A stretch of DNA of 49,201 nucleotides from Rheinheimera nanhaiensis E407-8 (GTDB lineage Bacteria > Pseudomonadota > Gammaproteobacteria > Enterobacterales > Alteromonadaceae), in contig NZ_BAFK01000026.1 of the NCBI RefSeq assembly GCF_000296695.1, forward strand, positions 1 to 49,201, read 5' to 3'. This document shows, one piece after another, positions 17,194-26,321 of the stretch. Both the position numbers and the translations under genes were made by a program. How positions within the stretch are numbered: position 1 is the stretch's first letter; every line of letters begins with the position of its first letter. The notes beneath the pieces are model-generated. The model did no database searches. It saw only the letters and a list, made by a program, of their open reading frames with translations, and was not told the origin of the DNA.

Positions 17194-18041
17194 CTGATTT
17201 TGCCTTAAATACCGCGCCTTTCTCTGTTTTGGTTACCAGCCGCAGCCCGGCGTTACGTGCGGCGCTGACAGAGCTGTATCCGCTGTCGCTGTTATCAAAG
17301 GTTGACGCTAACACTATCTATGATTTTTCCCTCGATGTGCGCAGGCGCTGGGCCGGTTGGGGCCGGCCTTTTCATGTCTCGTCAGGCCAGCAGCACTTTC
17401 GCATGACCGATAAAGCGCAGTTGGTGCCGGTATTTGAGTGGGGGCTTAATTGGTGTATCGCTTCTTATCAGCACCAGTATCTGGCGATACATGCTGCGGT
17501 GCTGGAGCATGGCGGTAAGGCGCTGATCTTGCCGGCGCCGCCCGGCTCGGGTAAAAGCACGCTGTGTGCGGTGCTGATGCAGCAAGGCTGGCGACTACTT
17601 AGCGATGAAATGTGCCTGATTGATCTGAGTAGCGGTCTTATCTGGCCTTATGTGCGCCCGGTAAGCCTGAAAAATCAGTCTATTGCGCTGATTAAGCAAT
17701 GGTACCCCGATGCCAGAGTGCGACAGATCACCCGCGGCACCACCAAAGGGACTGTCGGTTATTTGCTGCCGTCGGATCTGAGCTGGCAGGCTTACCAACA
17801 GCCGGCACAGCCTGCCTGGGTGGTGTTTCCGCAGTATCAGCCAGAGCAAACTGAGCTAATGCTGACGCCGCTGCCAAAAGCTGATGCCTTTATGCACCTT
17901 GCTTATAACTCTTTTAATTACAATGTATTGGCCGATGAGGGCTTTACCGCTCTGAGCGCTTTGGTGCAGCGATGCGCTACCTACCGGCTGGAGTATGCTG
18001 ATATTAATCAGGTTATCCGCGAGCTGAATGCCCTATGTTAG
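17190..18041 (+). CDS. HprK-related kinase (HPr-Rel-A type)
   Basis: 283 residues from TTG 17190; no other in-frame start exists between the upstream stop at 17130 and this codon. P-loop LPAPPGSGKST (residues 114-124), conserved EWGLNWCI (83-90), HAAVLEHGGKALIL, LLSDE (136-140, metal/base) and RPVSLKNQSI (156-165). This is the HprK-related kinase A pattern found with a nucleotidyltransferase in proteobacterial cassettes. Bona fide HPr kinases phosphorylate a serine in HPr; the acceptor here is unknown. Overlaps the next gene by 7 bases. Confidence 0.82.
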   Translation: MTDFALNTAPFSVLVTSRSPALRAALTELYPLSLLSKVDANTIYDFSLDVRRRWAGWGRPFHVSSGQQHFRMTDKAQLVPVFEWGLNWCIASYQHQYLAIHAAVLEHGGKALILPAPPGSGKSTLCAVLMQQGWRLLSDEMCLIDLSSGLIWPYVRPVSLKNQSIALIKQWYPDARVRQITRGTTKGTVGYLLPSDLSWQAYQQPAQPAWVVFPQYQPEQTELMLTPLPKADAFMHLAYNSFNYNVLADEGFTALSALVQRCATYRLEYADINQVIRELNALC

Positions 18042-19102
18042 CCAGGCCGTTACTGGACTTTCTGACAAACCCCGGCCATTTTGTGCAGCAGGCCGATGGT
18101 GCACGCTGGACGGCGTTTTTGCAGCTGGCGCGCCAGCATGGCTTAACCGCCCGCTGCTACTATATGCTGCAATCTCAGGGTTTAATGTCACAGGTACCCG
18201 AGCAGATAAGGCTGCATGGCTTATCGGCTGCCCGTTACAGTAAAAAGCAGCAGCATTCGTTGTTTTATGAATTACAGCAGCTGGAGGCGGTGTTTGGCCG
18301 GGCCGATTTTCCCTGTGTGTTGTTAAAAGGCGCGGCTTACCGAGCGCTGGCGCTGCCGATGAGTTATGGCCGCTTATTTGCCGACATTGATCTATTGGTG
18401 CCCAAAGCGCAGCTACGCAGCGCCCGGGATAAGTTATTTTTTGCCGGTTTTGCTGAGTTGCCACTTAGTGACTATGACCGGGCGTATTATCTGACCTGGT
18501 CGCATCAGAACCCGCCACTGCAGCATTACCAGCGTGGCACTGTGATTGACCTGCATCACCATATTTACCCGCCGGCATCGGCGAAACACATTGATATTCA
18601 GGTACTGCTTGAGCATGCCACACCGCTGCCAGGTTCAGCATTTTTAGTGCCAACGCTGGCGCATTTGTTTCTGCACGCTGCGGTGCACTTGTTTTATCAG
18701 GAAGAAACGCACCGGCTGCTAAAAGACATTATCGATTTACAGGACTTACTCAACGAGGTACAGCAACAGCAGCAACTGGAATTTATCTGGCAGCAGGCAC
18801 AGCAGATGCAGGTGCAATCTGCACTTGTCGATGCCTGTCAGGTACTGCTGACGCTGTTTGATAATCAAGCGGCCCGCCAGTTGTTAACGCAACACAGTGT
18901 GGTGCGACGGCAACGTTTGGGCGCCAGTTTAGTGCTGGCCATGTTAACCGGCACCGGTATGACCGCCTGGGCGGCGCGTCAGTTATGGTTTTTACGTGGC
19001 CATAGTTTAAAAATGCGCTGGCACATTCTGTTGTATCATGCCGTTGCTAAGCCTGCTAATGGTCTGCGCCAGTTATGGCGCAGCAAACTTAAGCCGCGTT
19101 AA
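18035..19102 (+). CDS. Nucleotidyltransferase family protein (NTP_transf_5 type)
   Basis: 355 residues. LLKG at 96-99, GRLFADIDLLV at 112-122 with the metal-binding Asp117 and Asp119, and IDLHHHIYP at 171-179 with a third acidic residue (Asp172), the pattern of the family paired with HprK-related kinases and exopolysaccharide loci. The C-terminal half is helical and Gln-rich (about 230-270). It probably transfers a nucleotide or sugar-1-phosphate-like group, but donor and acceptor are not known. Last gene of the cassette; its end overlaps the convergent nhaC gene by 14 bases. Confidence 0.82.
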   Translation: MLARPLLDFLTNPGHFVQQADGARWTAFLQLARQHGLTARCYYMLQSQGLMSQVPEQIRLHGLSAARYSKKQQHSLFYELQQLEAVFGRADFPCVLLKGAAYRALALPMSYGRLFADIDLLVPKAQLRSARDKLFFAGFAELPLSDYDRAYYLTWSHQNPPLQHYQRGTVIDLHHHIYPPASAKHIDIQVLLEHATPLPGSAFLVPTLAHLFLHAAVHLFYQEETHRLLKDIIDLQDLLNEVQQQQQLEFIWQQAQQMQVQSALVDACQVLLTLFDNQAARQLLTQHSVVRRQRLGASLVLAMLTGTGMTAWAARQLWFLRGHSLKMRWHILLYHAVAKPANGLRQLWRSKLKPR

Positions 19103-20426
19103 CCGCCGGCATAGGTTGCGCCGGGCGCAGCAGGATAACCGCCAGCACCACCAGCAGTAAAATCAGACAATAATAGCTTTGCGTGACCACCTGCCAGGGC
19201 GAGATACCAAAGCTGGCTCCCAGTAACAGCGCCTGCGCACCATAAGGCACCAGCCCCTGGCTAATACAGGCAAAGATATCCAGCAAGCTGGCGCTGCGTT
19301 TGGGGGGGATCTGATGCTGCTGCGCCAGCGTTTTGCTGACCTCGCCGGTTAGCACTATCGCCACAGTATTATTGGCAATACAAAGGTTACTGATAAAGGC
19401 CAGGGCGCCAATCGCCAGTTGCTGGGCTTTATTACCCGCCAGCCTGAGGCTGTTAGCAATGCGCTGAATATGAGCCGCTATCCAGCTCAGGCCACCTTGC
19501 TGCTTAATAAACTCACTGAGGGCACTGACCAGCATCGCCAGCAGGAAAATTTCCTGCACACTGGCAAAGCCACTGGCGATATCTTTACCCAAATTACCGA
19601 TAGCATAATCGGCAAATACGGCGCCCTGTAGCGCGGCCAGCACTATGCCCAGCAGTAACACGACAAATACATTAAGCCCCAGCACAGCCAACAGCAAAAT
19701 AGCGCCATAGGGTACTACACCCGTCCAGTTAACGTTATCAACCTGCACCGGTACGCCGTCACTGGCCAGCGTGACATATAACACCAGGGTTAACAGGGCG
19801 GCCGGCAGGGCAATTTTAATGTTTTCACGAAATTTATCCGCCATCTGCGCGCCCTGGGTGCGGGTAGCGGCGATAGTGGTATCAGAAATGATTGATAAGT
19901 TGTCACCAAACATGGCGCCACTTAACAGTACACCGGCAACCAGTGCCGGCTCCAGGCCGGCTTGCTGCGCTAAGCCAACGGCGATGGGCGCCAGCGCACC
20001 TATGGTACCCATAGAGGTGCCCATAGCAGTGGAGACCAGCGCCGCGATAACAAATAAACCCGGTAATAACCAGGGCGCCGGCACCAGGCTTAAGCCGGCA
20101 TTGACCGCAGCATCAACGCCACCAGTGGCGGTGGCAACGCTGGCAAAAGCACCTGCCAGCAGGTAAATGATACACATGGTAATAATATTGCTGTTACCGG
20201 CGCCTTTAACCATCACCTCAATAGATTGCTGCAGCGGTGCTTTATGTAGCCAGATCGCCAGAATAAGTGCCGGAATAATGGCGACATGGCCTGGCAACTG
20301 ATAGAAGGCGTAGGCAACCTCTTGCTGCTGTAAATACAGGCCGGTACCTAAAAACAGCAATACAAAGCACACTAAAGGTAACAGCGAGCGTTTGGCGCCG
20401 GGGGCGAATTCAGTCTGTGGTGTCAT
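19089..20426 (-). CDS. NhaC family Na+/H+ antiporter
   Basis: 445 residues with about 11-12 hydrophobic segments. Conserved stretches STAMGTSMGTIGALAPIAVG, AMFGDNLSIISDTTIAATRTQGAQM and SNLCIANNTVAIVLTGEV are typical of NhaC-type transporters. Inner-membrane cation/proton exchange is the expected role; some members move organic acids or amino acids, so the substrate is not certain. AGGA precedes the ATG. Monocistronic, converging on the cassette. Confidence 0.87.
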   Translation of the reverse strand: MTPQTEFAPGAKRSLLPLVCFVLLFLGTGLYLQQQEVAYAFYQLPGHVAIIPALILAIWLHKAPLQQSIEVMVKGAGNSNIITMCIIYLLAGAFASVATATGGVDAAVNAGLSLVPAPWLLPGLFVIAALVSTAMGTSMGTIGALAPIAVGLAQQAGLEPALVAGVLLSGAMFGDNLSIISDTTIAATRTQGAQMADKFRENIKIALPAALLTLVLYVTLASDGVPVQVDNVNWTGVVPYGAILLLAVLGLNVFVVLLLGIVLAALQGAVFADYAIGNLGKDIASGFASVQEIFLLAMLVSALSEFIKQQGGLSWIAAHIQRIANSLRLAGNKAQQLAIGALAFISNLCIANNTVAIVLTGEVSKTLAQQHQIPPKRSASLLDIFACISQGLVPYGAQALLLGASFGISPWQVVTQSYYCLILLLVVLAVILLRPAQPMPAVNAA

Positions 20427-20605
20427 GGCTATTCCTGTCAGGCCGCGGGCGTGCTAACGCCAACATTGGCAAATGGACGCGCACTATATAGATGGCTGGA
20501 CGTCCTGTCAATTTGCAGTAGCGCAATTTTCATACTGGTATAAGCTACCTGAGTTTATTATGCTGGCAATCACTTTTTGCTGACCTTTTAGTGCACGGAG
20601 TGCCG

Positions 20606-22477
20606 ATGTCATCACTCAAACTTATTGTATCGCGTCGATTTTTACCGTTTTTTTTAACTCAGGCCAGTGGTGCCTTTAATGACAATGTGTTTAAAAATGC
20701 CTTAATGCTGCTACTGGCATTTACCGCTGCTAACGCGCTGCCGTGGGATACAGACTTAACCATGAACCTGGCGGCAGGCTTATTTATCCTGCCATTTTTA
20801 TTGTTTTCGGCCACTGCAGGCACTTTGGCTGATGCGGTGTGTAAAACCCGGCTGATTCGTGCGCTGAAATTGCTGGAAATTGTGTTGATGGTCATTGCCG
20901 CGCTGGCGTTTTATTTTCAGCAGTATCTGCTGTTACTGGGGCTGCTGTTTTTAATGGGTAGCCAGTCAGCGTTTTTTGGCCCGGTTAAATACGCCATTTT
21001 GCCGCAACTGCTCAGTGACAAAGAGCTGCTAGCCGGCAATGCCTGGGTAGAAATGGGCACCTTTGTTGCTATTTTACTCGGTACCATCGTCGGTGGTTTA
21101 CTGGTGGGGGTGGCTGATGCGCCCTTATGGATTGGTGGCGTGGTGGTGCTGTTTGCGCTGCTGGGTTATGTTGTAAGCCGCCAGATCCCGACGGTTGGCG
21201 AAGTGGCCGGTGGTGGCCGCTTTCGTTTTGCGCCCTGGCAACAAACCAAAGCCACCGTCAGCATTAGCTATGCCAACAGAACGCTGTATTTGTCGATTAT
21301 GGCGATCAGCTGGTTCTGGTTTTTGGGCGCCAGCTATTTAACCCAGTTTCCTAACTTCACCAAAACGATACTCGGTGGCGATAATACCGTGGTTACGGCG
21401 CTGTTGGTGGCGTTTTCGGTGGGGGTGGGTATCGGCTCTATGCTGTGCGAGCGGCTGTCCGGCGATAGGGTAGAGCTTGGTATAGTGCCGCTTGGCTCTA
21501 TCGGCTTAACCGTGTTTGGCATCAGCTTGTATTTTAGTAGCCCGGCACAGCAACCAGAGACCTTGCTTAACCTGACGCAGTTTTTAGCCAGTGCCTTTGG
21601 CTGGTGGGTATTAACTGATCTGACATTAATCGGAATTTTTGGCGGGCTTTTTATCGTGCCGCTGTATGCGTTGCTGCAGCAACGGGCAGAGCCGGCACAG
21701 CGTGCCCGGGTTATTGCGGCCAATAATATTTTTAATGCGCTGTTTATGGTGGTCAGCGCCATTGCCGGTATCGTGTTTTTAACGCTGCTCGATTTAGCGA
21801 TACCAGAATATTTTCTCATTCTGGCCATTATGAATGCCGTGGTGGCGCTGTATGTGTACAGCCAGTTACCGGAATTTGTACTGCGTTTTGTCATCTATAT
21901 ACTCAGCCATACGATGTACCGGGTTAGCAGTCGTGGCCTGGATAATATCCCCGCAGAAGGCGCTGCTGTGCTGGTGGCGAACCATGTCAGCTATGTCGAT
22001 GCCTTGCTGATCGGGGGCGCCGTGCGCCGGCCGGTGCGCTTTGTGATGGAAAAAGCCATTTACGATTTACCACTGGCCAACTGGCTGTTTAAAGCGGCGC
22101 GTACTATTCCGATCTGCAGCAAGCAAAAAGACGAAGCGGTGTATGAGGCGGCCTTTGCCAGCATTAAGCGTGAGCTTGAGCAAGGCAATCTGGTGTGTAT
22201 TTTCCCGGAAGGCCGTTTAACCAAAACCGGTGACATGGACAGCTTCAGGCCCGGTATTGAGCGTATTTTAAGCGAAACGCCGGTGCCGGTGGTGCCAATG
22301 GCACTGCAAGGTTTATGGGGCTCGTTTTTTAGCCATCATGGTAAAGGCGCTTTTAAGTTTAAAGGACGTTTTTGGTCTAGAATTAGCCTGCACGCCAGCG
22401 AGGCATTACCGGCAACTGCCGCTACTGCGGCAGAGCTGGAGCGACGGGTGCGATTATTGCGTGGTGATGCTGTATAA
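20606..22477 (+). CDS. MFS transporter fused to a PlsC-type acyltransferase
   Basis: 623 residues from ATG 20606 (GGAG 5 bases upstream; GTG at 20591 rejected). Residues about 10-420 are an MFS permease resembling lysophospholipid transporter LplT (FNDNVFKNALMLLLAF, FFGPVKYAILPQLL). Residues about 430-620 are a 1-acylglycerol-phosphate acyltransferase domain with NHVSYVD (HX4D type) and FPEGRLTKTGDM. The expected role is import and re-acylation of lysophospholipids at the inner membrane. The acyl-ACP synthetase domain found in longer Aas-type fusions is absent. Confidence 0.9.
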   Translation: MSSLKLIVSRRFLPFFLTQASGAFNDNVFKNALMLLLAFTAANALPWDTDLTMNLAAGLFILPFLLFSATAGTLADAVCKTRLIRALKLLEIVLMVIAALAFYFQQYLLLLGLLFLMGSQSAFFGPVKYAILPQLLSDKELLAGNAWVEMGTFVAILLGTIVGGLLVGVADAPLWIGGVVVLFALLGYVVSRQIPTVGEVAGGGRFRFAPWQQTKATVSISYANRTLYLSIMAISWFWFLGASYLTQFPNFTKTILGGDNTVVTALLVAFSVGVGIGSMLCERLSGDRVELGIVPLGSIGLTVFGISLYFSSPAQQPETLLNLTQFLASAFGWWVLTDLTLIGIFGGLFIVPLYALLQQRAEPAQRARVIAANNIFNALFMVVSAIAGIVFLTLLDLAIPEYFLILAIMNAVVALYVYSQLPEFVLRFVIYILSHTMYRVSSRGLDNIPAEGAAVLVANHVSYVDALLIGGAVRRPVRFVMEKAIYDLPLANWLFKAARTIPICSKQKDEAVYEAAFASIKRELEQGNLVCIFPEGRLTKTGDMDSFRPGIERILSETPVPVVPMALQGLWGSFFSHHGKGAFKFKGRFWSRISLHASEALPATAATAAELERRVRLLRGDAV

Positions 22478-22558
22478 CCAGGTTGTTTTAAAGCGAAAAT
22501 CACATCCAGTCACGACGTGTATCACAAAAATTCTTTAATGGGTTTAAGGAGATACACT

Positions 22559-24280
22559 ATGAAACAGCTACTCTATCTGTTAGTGATTGTTTGTGTGGTA
22601 CTGGGGATCAGTTTCGCACTCAATCACAGACAGGATGATTCGTCCGAACTATCTTCTGCGACAGTAACGCCAGCGCCAGAAAAAAACTACCTGCCCGAAA
22701 TCGCTCCGGTCGGGGCGACCCTACTCGACGGTCTGGGTGATTACAGCTTGCCGGTTACAACGGCCAATCCACAGGTACAACGCTGGTTTGATCAGGCTAT
22801 GGTGCTGACTTACGGTTTTAATCACCAGGCTGCTGAACGTTCTTTTTTAAAAGCGCTTGAGCTAGACCCACAGTGTGCTATGTGTTGGTGGGGCGCGGCC
22901 TTAGTGCTGGGGCCGCATGTGAATGCAGGCATGGATCCGGCGAACAACACGGCCGCATGGCAACGGCTGCAAGCTGCCACTAAGGTGGCACCTCTTGCCA
23001 CTGCCTGGGAGCAAGCATTTATTCAGGCATTAGCAGCACGCTATACCGAGCAACCGCCTGCAGACCGCACTGCACTGGACCAGGCCTATGCCGGGGCAAT
23101 GGCAAAGCTGGTGCAACAATTGCCGGATCAGTTTGATGCAGCCACCTTGTATGCCGAGTCATTGATGAACCTGCAGCCCTGGGATTACTGGGACAACAAC
23201 GGTAAGCCGACCGGCAATACGGCAGAGATCGTACAGTTGTTGGAAGGCATTATTGCGCGTAACGGCGAGCATGCCGGCGCCTTGCATTTATATATTCATG
23301 CGGTTGAAGCATCGAATGAACCTGAGCGCGGGGTACAGGCCGCCGATAGATTGCGCAGCTTAATCCCCGGATCCGGTCATCTGGTGCACATGCCGGCACA
23401 TATTTATGCCAGGGTTGGTCGCTGGCACGATGCAGTGATCGCCAATCAGCGGGCAATAGAAGCCGACAATAATTATCTGGCGGCATGTCGGCCGGGGCCG
23501 GGTGTCTATCCGCTTGGCTATGTACCGCATAATCATCACTTTCTCTGGTTTGCCGCCACCATGACTGGAAATCAGCAGCTGGCGCTGGCTGCGGCTGACT
23601 CCACATCGGCGCGCACCAGTGATCCGCAATTGATGCGGATGGCGGGTATGGAAGCGATGCAAAATTTCGCGGTGACACCGCTATTTGCCAAAGTGCGATT
23701 CGGACAATGGCAGGCGATACTGCAAACGCCGGAACCTGCCGCTGATTTACCTTATATGCGGGCTATCTGGCACTATGCACAGGGCATAGCAGCGTTGCGC
23801 ACTGGTGATGCTAAGGCTGCTGAACGGCATCATGTTGCCCTGTTAGCACTGGTCGACGATCCGACTATAGCAGCAATGAAAGTGTGGCAGCGCTATTCGC
23901 TTAAGCATGGTGTAGCAGTGGCTGAACGCACCCTGGCGGCAGAGTTAGCCTGGACAAACAATCACCAGGACGCGGCGATAGCAGCATTGCGTCAGGCCAT
24001 ACTGGTTGAAGATGAACTGCCCTATGATGAACCGCCGGCCTGGCATGCGCCGGTACGTCAGTCGTTGGGTGCTATGCTGTTAGAAGCTGGCCGGGCTGTA
24101 GAGGCTGAACAGGCTTACCGCCAGGAACTGCGGCGCAACCCGGAAAATGGTTGGTCATTATTTGGTTTGCAACAGGCATTACGGGCTCAGGGCAAAACAG
24201 CCGAGGCTGATCAGGTCGCGGAGCGTTACAGGCAAGCTTGGGCACACGCTGATATCACGCTGGCGTCGTCCCGGCTGTAA
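22559..24280 (+). CDS. Membrane-anchored TPR protein with conserved His/Cys motifs
   Basis: 574 residues from ATG 22559 (AAGGAG 7 bases upstream; a start 14 codons earlier is less likely). The N-terminal hydrophobic segment (residues about 3-20) is a signal or anchor. TPR-like repeats lie near 60-100 (RSFLKALELDPQCAMCWWGAAL) and at the C-terminus (AYRQELRRNPENGWSLFGL). Striking motifs: CAMC, HLYIHAVE, GHLVHMPAHIYARVGRW and HNHHFLW, which could bind metal or haem. A family of such proteins exists but its function is unknown to me. It converges on a SCO gene, the stop codons lying 4 bp apart. Confidence 0.8.
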   Translation: MKQLLYLLVIVCVVLGISFALNHRQDDSSELSSATVTPAPEKNYLPEIAPVGATLLDGLGDYSLPVTTANPQVQRWFDQAMVLTYGFNHQAAERSFLKALELDPQCAMCWWGAALVLGPHVNAGMDPANNTAAWQRLQAATKVAPLATAWEQAFIQALAARYTEQPPADRTALDQAYAGAMAKLVQQLPDQFDAATLYAESLMNLQPWDYWDNNGKPTGNTAEIVQLLEGIIARNGEHAGALHLYIHAVEASNEPERGVQAADRLRSLIPGSGHLVHMPAHIYARVGRWHDAVIANQRAIEADNNYLAACRPGPGVYPLGYVPHNHHFLWFAATMTGNQQLALAAADSTSARTSDPQLMRMAGMEAMQNFAVTPLFAKVRFGQWQAILQTPEPAADLPYMRAIWHYAQGIAALRTGDAKAAERHHVALLALVDDPTIAAMKVWQRYSLKHGVAVAERTLAAELAWTNNHQDAAIAALRQAILVEDELPYDEPPAWHAPVRQSLGAMLLEAGRAVEAEQAYRQELRRNPENGWSLFGLQQALRAQGKTAEADQVAERYRQAWAHADITLASSRL

Positions 24281-24284
24281 CGCG

Positions 24285-24872
24285 TTAATTTGGGGCTGGC
24301 AGCGCAGAGAAGTCTGCTGCCAGCTGCGCCGTATCCAGTGGTGCTTTCCAGTAGGCTGCCATCCGGCCTTGCGGATCCAGCAGTACTATGGCTGTTGAGT
24401 GTTCAATGCTGTAGTCGCCTTCTGATGGGGCCGGGATCCGTACCTGAGCCAGCCCCAGGCTGTCCAGCAAAGTGCTTAGCTCCGCTGGCTCACCTGTCAG
24501 GCCAATCCAATCAGGCTGGAACCAATGCAAATATTGCTGCAAGCTCTGCGGGGTATCCCGCTGCGGGTCAACGCTAACAAAGATAACCTGGTGCTGTTTA
24601 TCCTTGGTCATTTGCTGCTCGGCAGCCTGTAACTGCCCCAGCGTAAGCGGGCAAATATCCGGGCAATAGGTGAAACCGGAAAATAGAATGGTCCAACGGC
24701 CCTGCAAATCTGTGTTGGTAAACACGCTATTGTTCTGGTTGATCAAGTTAAAACGGGCAACAACACGTGGCACGGGCAGCACTGTGGCGTATTGCAGTGC
24801 CAGTTCTGGGACAGGCTTGGAGCAGGCAACAAGCAGCAGACAAAGGAGCACATAAGGTGAGTGACTTACCAT
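24285..24872 (-). CDS. SCO1/SenC family copper chaperone lipoprotein
   Basis: 195 residues from ATG 24872. The longer open frame from 25025 would put about 50 unlikely residues before an evident lipoprotein signal peptide (lipobox LVAC, Cys17), so it is rejected. Thioredoxin-like fold with the copper-binding pair in FTYCPDICPLTLGQL (Cys70, Cys74) and a distal His in EHSTAIVLLDPQG. Family members load copper into the CuA site of cytochrome oxidase or act as thiol reductases in the periplasm. No oxidase genes are adjacent. Confidence 0.9.
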   Translation of the reverse strand: MVSHSPYVLLCLLLVACSKPVPELALQYATVLPVPRVVARFNLINQNNSVFTNTDLQGRWTILFSGFTYCPDICPLTLGQLQAAEQQMTKDKQHQVIFVSVDPQRDTPQSLQQYLHWFQPDWIGLTGEPAELSTLLDSLGLAQVRIPAPSEGDYSIEHSTAIVLLDPQGRMAAYWKAPLDTAQLAADFSALPAPN

Positions 24873-25069
24873 GTTAACCAAGCCTGCTAAGGTGACAGCA
24901 AAAATATGCTTACAGTATTGTTGGTGAATAAACTTATCGCAAGTGGGTGTTTTTTTAGCGTAACCAGAGCGCCATTTAACGCAATATCGATAGTAAAGCT
25001 TGATCGGTATCGCCAAGGGCCACATAACTGCAGTCTTATGTGGGCTCAGGCCACAGTTTCGGAGGCAAA

Positions 25070-26224
25070 ATGCACAATTTTTCGTTTCAAAACCCGACCC
25101 GTATTGTGTTTGGCAAAGATCAACTGCAGCAAATCAGTAAGCTGATCCCGCCAGGTAGCAAGGTGTTACTAACTTATGGCGGCGGCTCTATCAAGCAAAA
25201 CGGGGTATATCAGCAGGTAGTGCAAGCGCTGGACGGCTTTGACTGGCAGGAGTTTAGCGGCATAGAGCCTAACCCCAGCTTTGAAACCTTAATGCGGGCG
25301 GCTGATCTAGTGCGGCGGGAAAAAATTGATTTTCTGCTGCCGGTCGGTGGTGGCAGCGTAATCGACGGCACCAAGTTTGTTGCCGCCGCAGCGGTGTTTG
25401 ACGGTGATGCCTGGGATATTCTGGCCAAAGGCGCCAAAGTAAAAGCTGCATTGCCGCTGGGCTGTGTGCTGACATTACCGGCCACCGGTACCGAGAGTAA
25501 CGGCAATTCAGTGGTAACCCGCTATGAAACCCAGCAAAAGCTGTCGTTTTCCAGCCCGCTGGTGTACCCGCAGTTTGCTATTTTAGACCCCACAGTTACC
25601 TTTAGCTTGCCGCCAAAACAAGTCGCTAATGGCGTGGTAGATGCTTTTGTCCATGTGATAGAACAGTATCTGACCTACCCGGTAAATGCACCCCTGCAGG
25701 ACCGTTTTGCCGAAGGCATTTTGCACACCCTGATTGAAGAGGGGCCAAAAGCGTTAAGCCAGCCAGATGACTATGATGTACGGGCTAACGTGATGTGGGC
25801 AGCGACCATGGCACTAAACGGCCTGATTGGACAGGGCGTACCGCAGGATTGGGCCACCCATATGATTGGCCACGAAATTACCGCCCTGTATGGCCTGGAC
25901 CATGCGCAGACGCTGGCCATAGTGCTACCGGCATTGCTGCAGCAGCAACGCCAGGGTAAGCGTGCCAAGCTGCTGCAGTTCGGCCAGCGCGTTTGGCAGT
26001 TACAGCATCAGGATGAAGAGCGTTTAATTGACGATGCGATTAGCCACATCCGCGCCTTTTTTGAGCAAATGGGCGTGCCGACCCGTTTAGCGGATTACGG
26101 CATTAAAGCCGATGCGGTCGATAAGCTGGTGGCTGCGTTAACCAGCAACGGCATGCTAAAGCTGGGCGAGCATGGCGATATTACCCCCGAGGTATCGCGG
26201 CAGATTCTGCAGCGCGCCCTCTAA
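25070..26224 (+). CDS. yqhD: Iron/zinc-dependent alcohol dehydrogenase, YqhD-like aldehyde reductase
   Basis: 384 residues from ATG 25070 (GGAGG 4 bases upstream). Near-continuous similarity to E. coli YqhD: NPTRIVFGK, LLPVGGGSVIDGTKF, TLPATGTESNGNSVV, VANGVVDAFVHVIEQY, and the metal-binding Asp/His set including GHEITALYGLDHAQTLAIVLPALL. YqhD reduces short-chain and lipid-peroxidation aldehydes with NADPH. The YqhC regulator found beside yqhD in E. coli is not in this window. Confidence 0.93.
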   Translation: MHNFSFQNPTRIVFGKDQLQQISKLIPPGSKVLLTYGGGSIKQNGVYQQVVQALDGFDWQEFSGIEPNPSFETLMRAADLVRREKIDFLLPVGGGSVIDGTKFVAAAAVFDGDAWDILAKGAKVKAALPLGCVLTLPATGTESNGNSVVTRYETQQKLSFSSPLVYPQFAILDPTVTFSLPPKQVANGVVDAFVHVIEQYLTYPVNAPLQDRFAEGILHTLIEEGPKALSQPDDYDVRANVMWAATMALNGLIGQGVPQDWATHMIGHEITALYGLDHAQTLAIVLPALLQQQRQGKRAKLLQFGQRVWQLQHQDEERLIDDAISHIRAFFEQMGVPTRLADYGIKADAVDKLVAALTSNGMLKLGEHGDITPEVSRQILQRAL

Positions 26225-26269
26225 CTGCAGTTTTTAGCTATAAAGATGGCTAATTTACTTCCCCCCGCT

Positions 26270-26294
26270 GGCGGCTTTTGCTCTAATAGCCGCC
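26270..26294 (+). terminator. Possible weak terminator between yqhD and dapB
   Basis: 7-bp stem GGCGGCT / AGCCGCC with an 11-base loop, followed by ATTGTTATTG; no proper U-run. Confidence 0.3.
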
Positions 26295-26321
26295 ATTGTT
26301 ATTGTCAGACAGAGCCAGTGT

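Noticed and set aside
24278..24287. Palindrome TAACGCGTTA joining the TPR and SCO stop codons
   Set aside because: It is simply two convergent stop codons around CGCG; too short to be a terminator.
24873..25025. 51-residue N-terminal extension of the SCO protein
   Set aside because: The extension has no similarity to the family and would bury a clear lipoprotein signal peptide.
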